A stretch of DNA of 64,000 nt from Lachnospiraceae bacterium XBB2008 (GTDB lineage Bacteria > Bacillota > Clostridia > Lachnospirales > Lachnospiraceae): assembly GCA_900102235.1 (NCBI GenBank), contig FMVL01000006.1:248001-312000 (forward strand), in the 5' to 3' direction. Positions 16,775 to 23,997 of this stretch are shown piece after piece. A program made the translations under genes and the position numbers. The notes under the pieces were generated by a model. That model saw only the letters and a program-made list of their open reading frames with translations. It was not told the origin of the DNA and did not search any database. Within the stretch, counting starts at the first letter, position 1; each line of letters starts with the position of its first letter.

Positions 16775-17620
16775 ATGAAGATCACAGATCTGAATGTGGA
16801 CAATATATCGGATTATGATGAGATCCTTGATGAGGATATTGCGGAGAGCATAGGCAGAGAGTTTTACTGCGGGATCGCGGCTTCTGAAGAAGGGGAGCCG
16901 GCATCCGGAGCCGTGATCTGGGAATACAGGAATCTCGATGATGATGCAGGGGCTTCAGCGGAACTCATGTATATCAATGCAGGCACAAAAGAAGATGCGG
17001 ATGCTTTACTTACGGAGTTTTCGGAGCAGGCATCCGCAGGGAATGTTACCGATGTCTTCTTTGAGACCGCTAAGCTTTCCGATGATGCGGCAGCTGTATT
17101 TGAGGGGCATGATTTCAGGCTCAGATCTGATGAGAGCCGTGATATTGTTGTCAGCGTTTCCGAACTGTCCAAACTGGCAGCCATGGTCAAAAAGATCCCC
17201 GACAATATAGAAGGCCTGGATGGCATCAAGGAAGTACAGTTCATGCAGGGCGTAACCAACTGCATTTTTAACGGTAAAAAGGGCCTCATGGAGGATCTGG
17301 AATATATCGAGAAGGACTGGTTTGCCGAAGAACTGTCCTGCTGTGTGATAACGGATAAGAAACTTTCGGGGCTGTTTCTGATACATCGATTCCCTTCAGG
17401 CACGCTCATGCCTGTGCTTCTTACGGCCATCGGGCCCGATGCGCGCAAGGATATTCTGTATATGATCTGTTACAGTGCCAAAAAGGTGCTGTCTTCATAT
17501 CCTGCGGACACGAAGGTCATAGTCCGCCGTCATAATGATTCCGTAAAAGCTCTGGCCAAAAAACTTTTTCCCGACAGATCAGGAGAGACGGTCATCCTTG
17601 GAGAAAAAGACAGTAAATAA
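16775..17620 (+). CDS. Degenerate GNAT-like paralogue of the 14152 gene
   Basis: A 281-residue acidic cytoplasmic protein. Its C-terminal part (188-265) aligns with 286-362 of the 14152 protein, including the shared HRxPSG block. The first half has the size and strand/helix pattern of a GNAT fold (GAVIWEYRNL, AELMYINAGTKEDADALLTEF) but no RxxGxG/A acetyl-CoA loop, so it is probably not an enzyme. The start follows CCGGAGGAG. It is 15 bases upstream of the membrane gene and probably shares its transcript. A regulatory or binding partner of the 14152 protein is a reasonable inference. Confidence 0.6.
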   Translation: MKITDLNVDNISDYDEILDEDIAESIGREFYCGIAASEEGEPASGAVIWEYRNLDDDAGASAELMYINAGTKEDADALLTEFSEQASAGNVTDVFFETAKLSDDAAAVFEGHDFRLRSDESRDIVVSVSELSKLAAMVKKIPDNIEGLDGIKEVQFMQGVTNCIFNGKKGLMEDLEYIEKDWFAEELSCCVITDKKLSGLFLIHRFPSGTLMPVLLTAIGPDARKDILYMICYSAKKVLSSYPADTKVIVRRHNDSVKALAKKLFPDRSGETVILGEKDSK

Positions 17621-17635
17621 GAAGGAGAACATCTT

Positions 17636-18703
17636 ATGTTCAACGTTTGTGTGATGCAGTTAACACCGATCATCATCCTGACGTCTCTTATACTTAAGGA
17701 TGAACATTTAAGAAAAAAGGATACGCCCGAGGCAGGGAAGGTATTCCTTATAGCCGTTATCGGTATCATGATCGGTCTGGTCTATCTCATGTCGGGACTG
17801 TGTAAGTTCACTGCATTGTATTCCGTAGTTCCCACAGTGTTAAAAGAAGAACCGTATGCTTACCTGACATGGGGGTGTATCGGAGAGATCCTTGCGGCGT
17901 GGGCGATCATAGAATGGAACCTTTTTGTGGAATATGCCATCTTCAGGAGCAGTGATTACGAGGCGAAAAAAAGCAGGCTCTTTAAGATCTACGGAATTGC
18001 GGTCGCGTGCGGCTTCGTGATCGTTTATCTGCTTGCCGTTCGTTTCCTCGGAGCCGGTTTGAATCTGATCAGTTTCTTAGGCGTATTCATGTTTGTGTTT
18101 TTTGCTATCGGGATCTACTTTATGATCAGATCCGTAGTTGTCGTTCGTTTATCCAGGAAGACCAGGCAGGCGCCTTCGTTTTTGAGACTTGACGGCTTTA
18201 TAATTCCGATCGCTCTGACATATCTGCTGAGTTTTTTGTCCATAATACTTCAGGAATGGGATGCCAGGAGCCTGGGGATCGCGATAGCGGTCGTGCTGAC
18301 ATGGCGAAGCGTTACGAACCGGTATAAATATGTTGATCCGTATACCGGATTCTTCAACCGTAATTTTCTTCAGTCAATGAACGACTATATGGAAAAGAGC
18401 GGCTATCCGAACGGGATCGGAGTTCTGTTTAAGGCTCCGGGGACAGGAGACAGGCTCGTCCATGTTCTGGACAGTTTCAAACCTGCCGATTCCGAGATCT
18501 TTTCGTTCGGAGACGGCGAGTTCCTTCTCATGGCAGGTCCGCAGAAGGAGTCTGTTATTAAACTGCTCATTAACGGAGTTAAACTCACCGCTTCCGAGGA
18601 AGGAGACATACAGGAGATCGAGACTGAGTATGCCATAAGGAATGCGGATGAGACCGCAGAGGAATTTACCGCGAGATTGATCAAACTCTCAGAGGGGGAA
18701 TGA
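17636..18703 (+). CDS. Membrane protein with a degenerate GGDEF domain
   Basis: A 355-residue protein. Seven or so helices occupy residues 1-225 (N-terminus outside if the first is a true span). The C-terminal third resembles a GGDEF domain: VDPYTGFFNRNFLQSMNDYM matches the DPLTGLxNR entry, and SFGDGEFLLMAG stands where RxGGDEFxxL should be. GGDEF is changed to FGDGEF and the preceding metal-binding loop is shortened, so cyclase activity is unlikely. Such domains can act as GTP or c-di-GMP sensors. The start follows AAGGAG. mrnC begins 1 base after the stop, so translation is probably coupled. Confidence 0.65.
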   Translation: MFNVCVMQLTPIIILTSLILKDEHLRKKDTPEAGKVFLIAVIGIMIGLVYLMSGLCKFTALYSVVPTVLKEEPYAYLTWGCIGEILAAWAIIEWNLFVEYAIFRSSDYEAKKSRLFKIYGIAVACGFVIVYLLAVRFLGAGLNLISFLGVFMFVFFAIGIYFMIRSVVVVRLSRKTRQAPSFLRLDGFIIPIALTYLLSFLSIILQEWDARSLGIAIAVVLTWRSVTNRYKYVDPYTGFFNRNFLQSMNDYMEKSGYPNGIGVLFKAPGTGDRLVHVLDSFKPADSEIFSFGDGEFLLMAGPQKESVIKLLINGVKLTASEEGDIQEIETEYAIRNADETAEEFTARLIKLSEGE

Positions 18704-18704
18704 A

Positions 18705-19151
18705 ATGGATAACGATCTTACGGGATTGATCTATGAGTCATTCGGACAGGGCACTCACGGGCCGGATTCACAATCCGCCTTAAGCCTTGCTTATATCGGT
18801 GACTGTATTTATGATCTGGTGGTACGGACTGTTCTGATCACCCATGAGGGCGGGAAGAACGGAAGTTTACATAACAAAGCAAAAAAGGTTGTTAACGCCT
18901 CTGCACAGGCTGATCTGTTTGATGCCATAGAAGCCGATCTTACTGAAGAGGAGACCAAAGTCTATCACAGAGGACGCAACGCCAAGAATTCCTCATCAGC
19001 CAAGAATGCTTCGATAGTTGCGTACAGAAAGGCTACGGGACTTGAGGCACTGATCGGGTATCTGTATCTGGACGGCAGATATGACCGTATAGTGGAACTT
19101 ATGAAACTGGGATTTGAAAGGACCGGTCAGATGGACAACCGGCGGGAGTGA
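18705..19151 (+). CDS. mrnC: Mini-ribonuclease 3
   Basis: A 148-residue RNase III catalytic domain without the double-stranded RNA-binding domain. It matures 23S rRNA ends in Firmicutes. The family motifs are LAYIGDCIYDLVVR (catalytic Asp), LHNKAKKVVNASAQ and the second acidic site GLEALIGYLYL. The length is typical. It starts one base after the upstream gene and its stop overlaps the start region of rlmB, in the standard cysS-mrnC-rlmB order apart from the five inserted genes. Confidence 0.94.
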   Translation: MDNDLTGLIYESFGQGTHGPDSQSALSLAYIGDCIYDLVVRTVLITHEGGKNGSLHNKAKKVVNASAQADLFDAIEADLTEEETKVYHRGRNAKNSSSAKNASIVAYRKATGLEALIGYLYLDGRYDRIVELMKLGFERTGQMDNRRE

Positions 19152-19153
19152 AC

Positions 19154-19912
19154 ATGCAGGAAAGAGAACTTACGATAGAAGGCAGAAATGCGGTCATAGA
19201 AGCAATGCGTGCGGGGACGCCGATAGATAAGCTGTTCATATTGGACGGCTGCCAGGACGGACCGATGTCGACCATTCGACGAGAGGCGAAGAAACGAGAC
19301 ATATATGTGAAGTATGTCTCGAAGGATCGTCTGGATCAGATGTCGACTACCGGCAAACATCAGGGCGTGATCGCGTATGGTGCCAGCTATGAATACTCGA
19401 CAGTGGAAGATATCATGGCTCGTGCACGCGAAAGAAACGAGGACCCGTTCATCATACTGTTGGACGGCATTGAGGATCCGCATAATCTGGGGGCGATCAT
19501 CAGGACAGCGAATCAGGCCGGAGCACATGGCGTGATCATCCCGAAAGACAGAGCAGTGGGACTTACCGCTGCGGTGGCGAGAGCTTCGGCAGGAGCGATC
19601 AGCTTTACTCCCGTAGCGCGTGTCACCAATATCGGTCAGTGTATAGAAGACCTCAAGAAAGAGGGACTGTGGTTTGCATGCGCCGATATGGACGGCGATG
19701 TCATGTATAACTGCAACCTCACAGGTCCGATAGGACTTGTGATAGGTTCCGAGGGCGACGGTGTAGGCCGGCTGGTTAAGTCTAAATGCGACTATGTCGC
19801 ATCTATCCCGATGAAGGGAGACATAGATTCTCTTAATGCTTCCGTTGCAGCCGGTATTCTGGCATATGAGATCGTAAGGCAGCGAATGGCAGCCAAACTT
19901 CTGAAGAAATAA
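19154..19912 (+). CDS. rlmB: 23S rRNA (guanosine-2'-O-)-methyltransferase RlmB-type
   Basis: A 252-residue SPOUT methyltransferase with a short substrate-binding N-terminal domain (residues 5-75). The knot motifs are DGIEDPHNLGAIIRTANQAG, LVIGSEGDGVGRL and IPMKGDIDSLNASVAAGIL. It methylates a ribose in the 23S peptidyl-transferase region in relatives. ATG 19154 is chosen because GCGGGAG (19142-19148) is well placed; an in-frame GTG at 19148 has no room for a ribosome site. It is coupled to mrnC. Confidence 0.93.
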   Translation: MQERELTIEGRNAVIEAMRAGTPIDKLFILDGCQDGPMSTIRREAKKRDIYVKYVSKDRLDQMSTTGKHQGVIAYGASYEYSTVEDIMARARERNEDPFIILLDGIEDPHNLGAIIRTANQAGAHGVIIPKDRAVGLTAAVARASAGAISFTPVARVTNIGQCIEDLKKEGLWFACADMDGDVMYNCNLTGPIGLVIGSEGDGVGRLVKSKCDYVASIPMKGDIDSLNASVAAGILAYEIVRQRMAAKLLKK

Positions 19913-19925
19913 GCATTGAAATATA

Positions 19926-19934
19926 TGATATACT
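19926..19934 (+). promoter_or_regulatory. Possible extended -10 immediately before sigH
   Basis: TGATATACT (TGn plus TATACT at 19929-19934). Transcription would begin at about 19941-19942, which is the A of the sigH ATG. No Shine-Dalgarno is visible before that ATG. No convincing -35 is seen. Confidence 0.4.
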
Positions 19935-19941
19935 CATATCT

Positions 19942-20571
19942 ATGAGTAAAGTCCAAATGACACAGTCAGCTGCGATCACAGATGAACAGTATATAGCCGC
20001 ATACCGCGAGGGTGATACCGATACCATAGAAGTCATTTTGGACCGGTATAAGAATCTCGTGCGTGCCAAAGCGTCCAAGATGTATATCTTAGGCGGTGAT
20101 GTGCAGGATCTGATCCAGGAAGGGATGATAGGTCTTGTAAAGGCTGTCAGAGATTATGATTTCGGCCGTGATGCGAGCTTCGCCACATTCGCGGATCTGT
20201 GTGTGTCCAGACAGATATATAATGCGATCCAGTCATCAGCCAGACTCAAGAACCTTCCGCTCAATGACTATGTATCCCTGACGGCAGGACATGACTATGA
20301 GGACGAAGAAGACAGTCAGGCTCTTATAGATGAACTGCCGGACATAAGCTCCGCCGAGCCGGAGAGTGCGTTTATCAGTCAGGAAACCGTCGATGAGATC
20401 AATCATCTTGTTGATACGATACTTACCGATGCGGAGAGAGATGTGTTCAGACTTTATGTGGCCGGACTTGCGACATCTGATGCTGCGGCGATCCTGTCCA
20501 TGGAACCGAAGTCTGCTGACAATGCTCTGCAACGGGCGAAAATGAAGCTCAGGAAGGAATTGAGTAAATGA
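19942..20571 (+). CDS. sigH: RNA polymerase sigma factor of the SigH (Spo0H) type
   Basis: A 209-residue sigma factor. Region 2 is clear (DVQDLIQEGMIGLVKAVRDY, then SFATFADLCVSRQIYNAIQS) and region 4 has a helix-turn-helix (LATSDAAAILSMEPKSADNALQRA). The RLKNLPLNDYVSL segment is characteristic of SigH, which controls early stationary phase and sporulation genes in Bacillus. Its place after mrnC-rlmB fits, but yacP, which lies between rlmB and sigH in Bacillus subtilis, is absent. No Shine-Dalgarno is seen. The stop overlaps the xth start by ATGA. Confidence 0.9.
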   Translation: MSKVQMTQSAAITDEQYIAAYREGDTDTIEVILDRYKNLVRAKASKMYILGGDVQDLIQEGMIGLVKAVRDYDFGRDASFATFADLCVSRQIYNAIQSSARLKNLPLNDYVSLTAGHDYEDEEDSQALIDELPDISSAEPESAFISQETVDEINHLVDTILTDAERDVFRLYVAGLATSDAAAILSMEPKSADNALQRAKMKLRKELSK

Positions 20572-21320
20572 AATACATATCATGGAATGTAAACGGTCTG
20601 CGCGCCGTGATGGGCAAGAATTTCATGGAGGTCTTTGACAGTCTGGATGCGGATGCATTCTGCCTGCAGGAGACCAAGCTTCAGGAAGGACAGATCGACC
20701 TGGATCTCCCCGGATACGAACAGTACTGGAATTATGCCGAGAAAAAGGGATACTCCGGGACCGCAGTCTTCACGAAGCACAAGCCGCTTAACGTAACCTA
20801 CGGGATCGGAGTGGAGGAGCACGATCATGAGGGCCGTGTGATCACCCTTGAGTATGAGGATCATTACCTCGTATGCTGCTATACACCAAACTCCCAGAAC
20901 GAGCTTGCTCGCCTTGATTACCGTATGACGTGGGAGGCCGCATTCCTTAAATATCTGAATGATCTGAAAGCCCAAAAAAGTGTTGTCCTGTGCGGAGACT
21001 TAAATGTAGCGCATAAGGAGATCGATTTAAAGAACCCTTCCGCCAATCATCACAATGCCGGTTTTACCGATGAAGAGAGAAACTGCATGACATCTCTTCT
21101 GGATGCCGGATATACAGACACCTTCAGATATTTCTATCCCGATAAAGAGGATATCTATTCATGGTGGTCGTACCGATTCCAGGCCAGGAGCAGGAATGCA
21201 GGGTGGCGTATCGATTATTTTATCGTATCGGATGATATGAAGGAGAGGCTTAAGGACGCACATATCCATACCGATATCACAGGCTCCGATCACTGTCCGG
21301 TGGAACTTGACTTCGACTGA
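20568..21320 (+). CDS. xth: Exodeoxyribonuclease III (AP endonuclease)
   Basis: A 250-residue enzyme of the exonuclease III/ExoA family. It cuts DNA at abasic sites and trims 3' ends in base excision repair. The catalytic residues are visible in SWNVNGLRA, CLQETKL (Glu), GDLNVAHKEIDL (Asp, Asn) and GSDHCPV (Asp-His). Length and motif spacing are normal. The four-base overlap with sigH indicates one transcript, an unusual partner for a sigma factor gene. Confidence 0.94.
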   Translation: MKYISWNVNGLRAVMGKNFMEVFDSLDADAFCLQETKLQEGQIDLDLPGYEQYWNYAEKKGYSGTAVFTKHKPLNVTYGIGVEEHDHEGRVITLEYEDHYLVCCYTPNSQNELARLDYRMTWEAAFLKYLNDLKAQKSVVLCGDLNVAHKEIDLKNPSANHHNAGFTDEERNCMTSLLDAGYTDTFRYFYPDKEDIYSWWSYRFQARSRNAGWRIDYFIVSDDMKERLKDAHIHTDITGSDHCPVELDFD

Positions 21321-21332
21321 GCCCGGATTTTT

Positions 21333-21341
21333 TGTTATACT
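21333..21341 (+). promoter_or_regulatory. Extended -10 promoter of the NYN/OST-HTH gene
   Basis: TGTTATACT, with TATACT at 21336-21341. The start would be near 21348, 31 bases before the ATG. The TTTTTT at 21328-21333 could also serve the end of xth, though no good stem precedes it. Confidence 0.5.
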
Positions 21342-21378
21342 TATTGAGAAATTTTAATTTTCCGAAAGTGAGATCCAT

Positions 21379-22347
21379 ATGGAAAAGAAATACGCACTGC
21401 TGATAGACGCGGAAAATGCGGATATCAAATATCTGAGCAATATATTAAATGAGTTAAAGACGTACGGAAACGTTACATACAAGCGCATGTACGGCGATTT
21501 CACCTCATCATCGATGAAAGACTGGAACAGACGGGCTCTTGAGTATGCCATCGTTCCGATACAGCAGCCCCATTATTCAAAGTACAAAAACGCGGCGGAT
21601 ATAATGCTTGTCATTGATGCCATGGATATACTCTATAATAAATCCGTAGACGGTTTCTGCATCGTATCCAATGACTCCGACTATACAAGGCTTGTAAACC
21701 GTCTGTGCGAGGCGGGGTACGAAGTCATAGGCATGGGCTCGAGCAATGCATCCAAGACTCTGAAGGCTGCATGCACCGAGTTCAAGAACCTGGAGAAGAT
21801 CTTCTCGGATGACCTTGACAGCGTTGACAGCAAACCTCAGTCATCCAGGAAAGGCAAGAAGACGGGTGTCGTTGTTACCGAAGATGAATATGATGACAAG
21901 GGATCGATCACTCCGGTTGAGGAGATCCGTCAGGCCATCATGGATCTTATCGGCAAAGAAGATGACAGGGCAGGACTCGGCGGTATCAAATCCACTCTTC
22001 AGAGGCAGTATACCGATTTTGATGAACGTAACTACGGTTTTACATCCATACGCAAGTTCATCGAGAGCATGAAGGATTTTCAGGTCATCCAGGAAGACAG
22101 TACGGTTTATGTTACATTGAAGAAACCCGATATCGGGGAACTGGAGGTCAATCAGTTCATTCGCAGCCTCCTTTTCCAGAAGCCTTATGAAATGGGTGAA
22201 CTGTCCAATAAGGTCCATGAAAGATTTGACGGATTCAATCCCAAGCATTACGGTTATAATCAGTTCGGTAAATTCGTTTCCAACATAGACGGTGTTGAAG
22301 TCATAAGAGACGATAACAATAACGCGATCGCCAAACTCGAGGAATAG
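21379..22347 (+). CDS. NYN nuclease-like domain protein with two OST-HTH/LOTUS domains
   Basis: A 322-residue cytoplasmic protein. Residues 1-140 form a NYN (LabA/DUF88) PIN-like domain with acidic motifs LLIDAENAD, AADIMLVIDAMD and SNDSDYTRL, suited to a metal-dependent RNase. Two winged-helix OST-HTH (LOTUS) domains follow, at about 178-247 and 252-320, each with the Y/F-GF/YxxFxxF pattern (ERNYGFTSIRKFI; KHYGYNQFGKFV). LOTUS domains bind RNA in other proteins. The likely role is RNA cleavage or sequestration; no substrate can be named. It follows sigH-xth but has its own promoter. Confidence 0.86.
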   Translation: MEKKYALLIDAENADIKYLSNILNELKTYGNVTYKRMYGDFTSSSMKDWNRRALEYAIVPIQQPHYSKYKNAADIMLVIDAMDILYNKSVDGFCIVSNDSDYTRLVNRLCEAGYEVIGMGSSNASKTLKAACTEFKNLEKIFSDDLDSVDSKPQSSRKGKKTGVVVTEDEYDDKGSITPVEEIRQAIMDLIGKEDDRAGLGGIKSTLQRQYTDFDERNYGFTSIRKFIESMKDFQVIQEDSTVYVTLKKPDIGELEVNQFIRSLLFQKPYEMGELSNKVHERFDGFNPKHYGYNQFGKFVSNIDGVEVIRDDNNNAIAKLEE

Positions 22348-22371
22348 ACACAGGGATTTCAGGGAGGTTAT

Positions 22372-23301
22372 ATGGCATATAATACTTTGTCATTTGATGA
22401 GAGATTATCCGAGAATATCAAGAATTATTCTTTGGATACGCTCTATGATGAGAAGAAAGTGATGGGTGTCATCAAGAGACTGGCCAGACTGACCGGCATG
22501 GAGATCATGCTCACGGACAGACACGGAGAGAAGGCACTTGTATGCGGCGATTTTTCTCATTTTGCCATTGATGTGGTAAACGATCCCGGTTACAAGATCA
22601 GAGTTCAGAACAGGACCATAGCTCACCTGTATGTAAAAGGAGAGAGCATCGATCCTTCCAGAGAGAAAGAATCTGCCGAACTCATAGACGAACTCGTGGA
22701 GCTCCTTTCCTATCTCGGTGAGGAATCATACAGATACCGCGAATCATCGATATATATCGATGAGCTTGAAAGCCAGGTGAAGGAGAGCGCAGCAAGACGT
22801 TCCGGACAGGAAAAGACCGATCCGCTCACCGGTGTATTCAATAAGACTTACTTTGATAAACGCGCATCGATAATAGACAGATCCGAGGTCGCTCCCGTGG
22901 CTGTCATCGAAGCCAATATCAACGACTGGAAGGTCCATAACGATAATTACGGTGATGAAGGCAGCGATCGCCTGATCCGTGTGATAGCCGAGATCATAAG
23001 TTCCGAAGCCAAGAAGGAATATGTGATCGGAAGGACCGACGGAGATGTGTTCGTTATCCTGATCCCCATGCCGGAGGATGGTGAAGCGGAAGATTATGTA
23101 AACCGGATCCAATCCCGGTGCATGGCTTTTGAAGATCCTTATCTTGTTCCTTCCATAGCCTGCGGTCTGGTATATAAGGAGAATGTCGAGGAAACCATAA
23201 CTGACAAGATCTCCGATGCCGAATATCTGATGTTCGAGAATAAGATCGAGATCAAGAACTCTCCGGAGTATCAGGCCAGACTTGCCGGTATGACCGGCTA
23301 A
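22372..23301 (+). CDS. Degenerate GGDEF-domain protein
   Basis: A 309-residue soluble protein. Residues 1-120 form a GAF-like domain and 123-142 a short coiled linker. From 149 a GGDEF fold starts (DPLTGVFNKTYF). The active-site loop reads RTDGDVFVIL (TDGDV at 222-226) where RxGGDEFxxL is needed, and the NDWKVHNDNYG segment keeps the fold but not all catalytic residues. Cyclase activity is therefore unlikely; a sensing or binding role is inferred. It sits 24 bases after the NYN gene and 18 before a response regulator, so it may be co-transcribed with the two-component system. Confidence 0.75.
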   Translation: MAYNTLSFDERLSENIKNYSLDTLYDEKKVMGVIKRLARLTGMEIMLTDRHGEKALVCGDFSHFAIDVVNDPGYKIRVQNRTIAHLYVKGESIDPSREKESAELIDELVELLSYLGEESYRYRESSIYIDELESQVKESAARRSGQEKTDPLTGVFNKTYFDKRASIIDRSEVAPVAVIEANINDWKVHNDNYGDEGSDRLIRVIAEIISSEAKKEYVIGRTDGDVFVILIPMPEDGEAEDYVNRIQSRCMAFEDPYLVPSIACGLVYKENVEETITDKISDAEYLMFENKIEIKNSPEYQARLAGMTG

Positions 23302-23319
23302 AGCTCACCGGGGCAAGTT

Positions 23320-23997
23320 ATGCGTATCCTTATTGCCGAAGATGATGTCGCAACAGCCAAAGCTCTCAAACTGTTGCTTGAAAAATCCAAATATTCTGTT
23401 GATATAGTTCATAACGGGACCGATGCCTGGGATTATATATCCGAGGGTTCTTATGATGTCATAGTACTCGATATCATGATGCCGGGCATGAGCGGTCTTG
23501 AAGTTCTTTCCCTTATCCGAAATGATCATATTTCCGCACCCGTACTTCTTCTGACTGCCAAAGCCGAGGTCGAAGACAGGATCGCGGGGCTTGAAGCCGG
23601 AGCAGATGATTACCTTCCGAAGCCTTTTGTGACAGGTGAACTGATCGCAAGAATAAAGGCTCTGGGCAGGCGAAGCGAGACCTATACGGATGATGTCAGG
23701 TCTCTGGGTAATCTTGTGCTGGACAGTAACCGGTATGAAATGCGTGTTCAGGAAAGAAACGTCACCCTTACGAATAAGGAGTTTCAGCTTATGGAACTGT
23801 TCATGCGTCATCCGGGGCATGTCTTTTCAACCGAACATCTTATGAATAAGATCTGGGGATATGATTCGGAATCGGATATCGATGTGGTATGGACTCACAT
23901 CGGATTCGTGCGCAAAAAACTCCGTAAGATCGGTGCGAACGTGGAGATAAAGACGATGCGCGGCTCGGGATATGCGCTGGAGGTGGTATCATGCTGA
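23320..23997 (+). CDS. OmpR/PhoB-family response regulator
   Basis: A 225-residue regulator. The receiver has the acidic pair DD (8-9), phospho-acceptor Asp in VIVLDIMMPGMSG (about residue 51), Thr in LLTAKAE and Lys in LPKPF. The winged-helix DNA-binding domain (about 128-222) has the usual NKEFQLMELFMRHPG and VWTHIGFVRKKLR segments. It overlaps the sensor kinase gene by seven bases, so they form a pair. A probable target is the TTCAG repeat set at 25269-25292, in front of the VTC operon just downstream; OmpR-type regulators bind 10-11 base direct repeats. Confidence 0.92.
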   Translation: MRILIAEDDVATAKALKLLLEKSKYSVDIVHNGTDAWDYISEGSYDVIVLDIMMPGMSGLEVLSLIRNDHISAPVLLLTAKAEVEDRIAGLEAGADDYLPKPFVTGELIARIKALGRRSETYTDDVRSLGNLVLDSNRYEMRVQERNVTLTNKEFQLMELFMRHPGHVFSTEHLMNKIWGYDSESDIDVVWTHIGFVRKKLRKIGANVEIKTMRGSGYALEVVSC

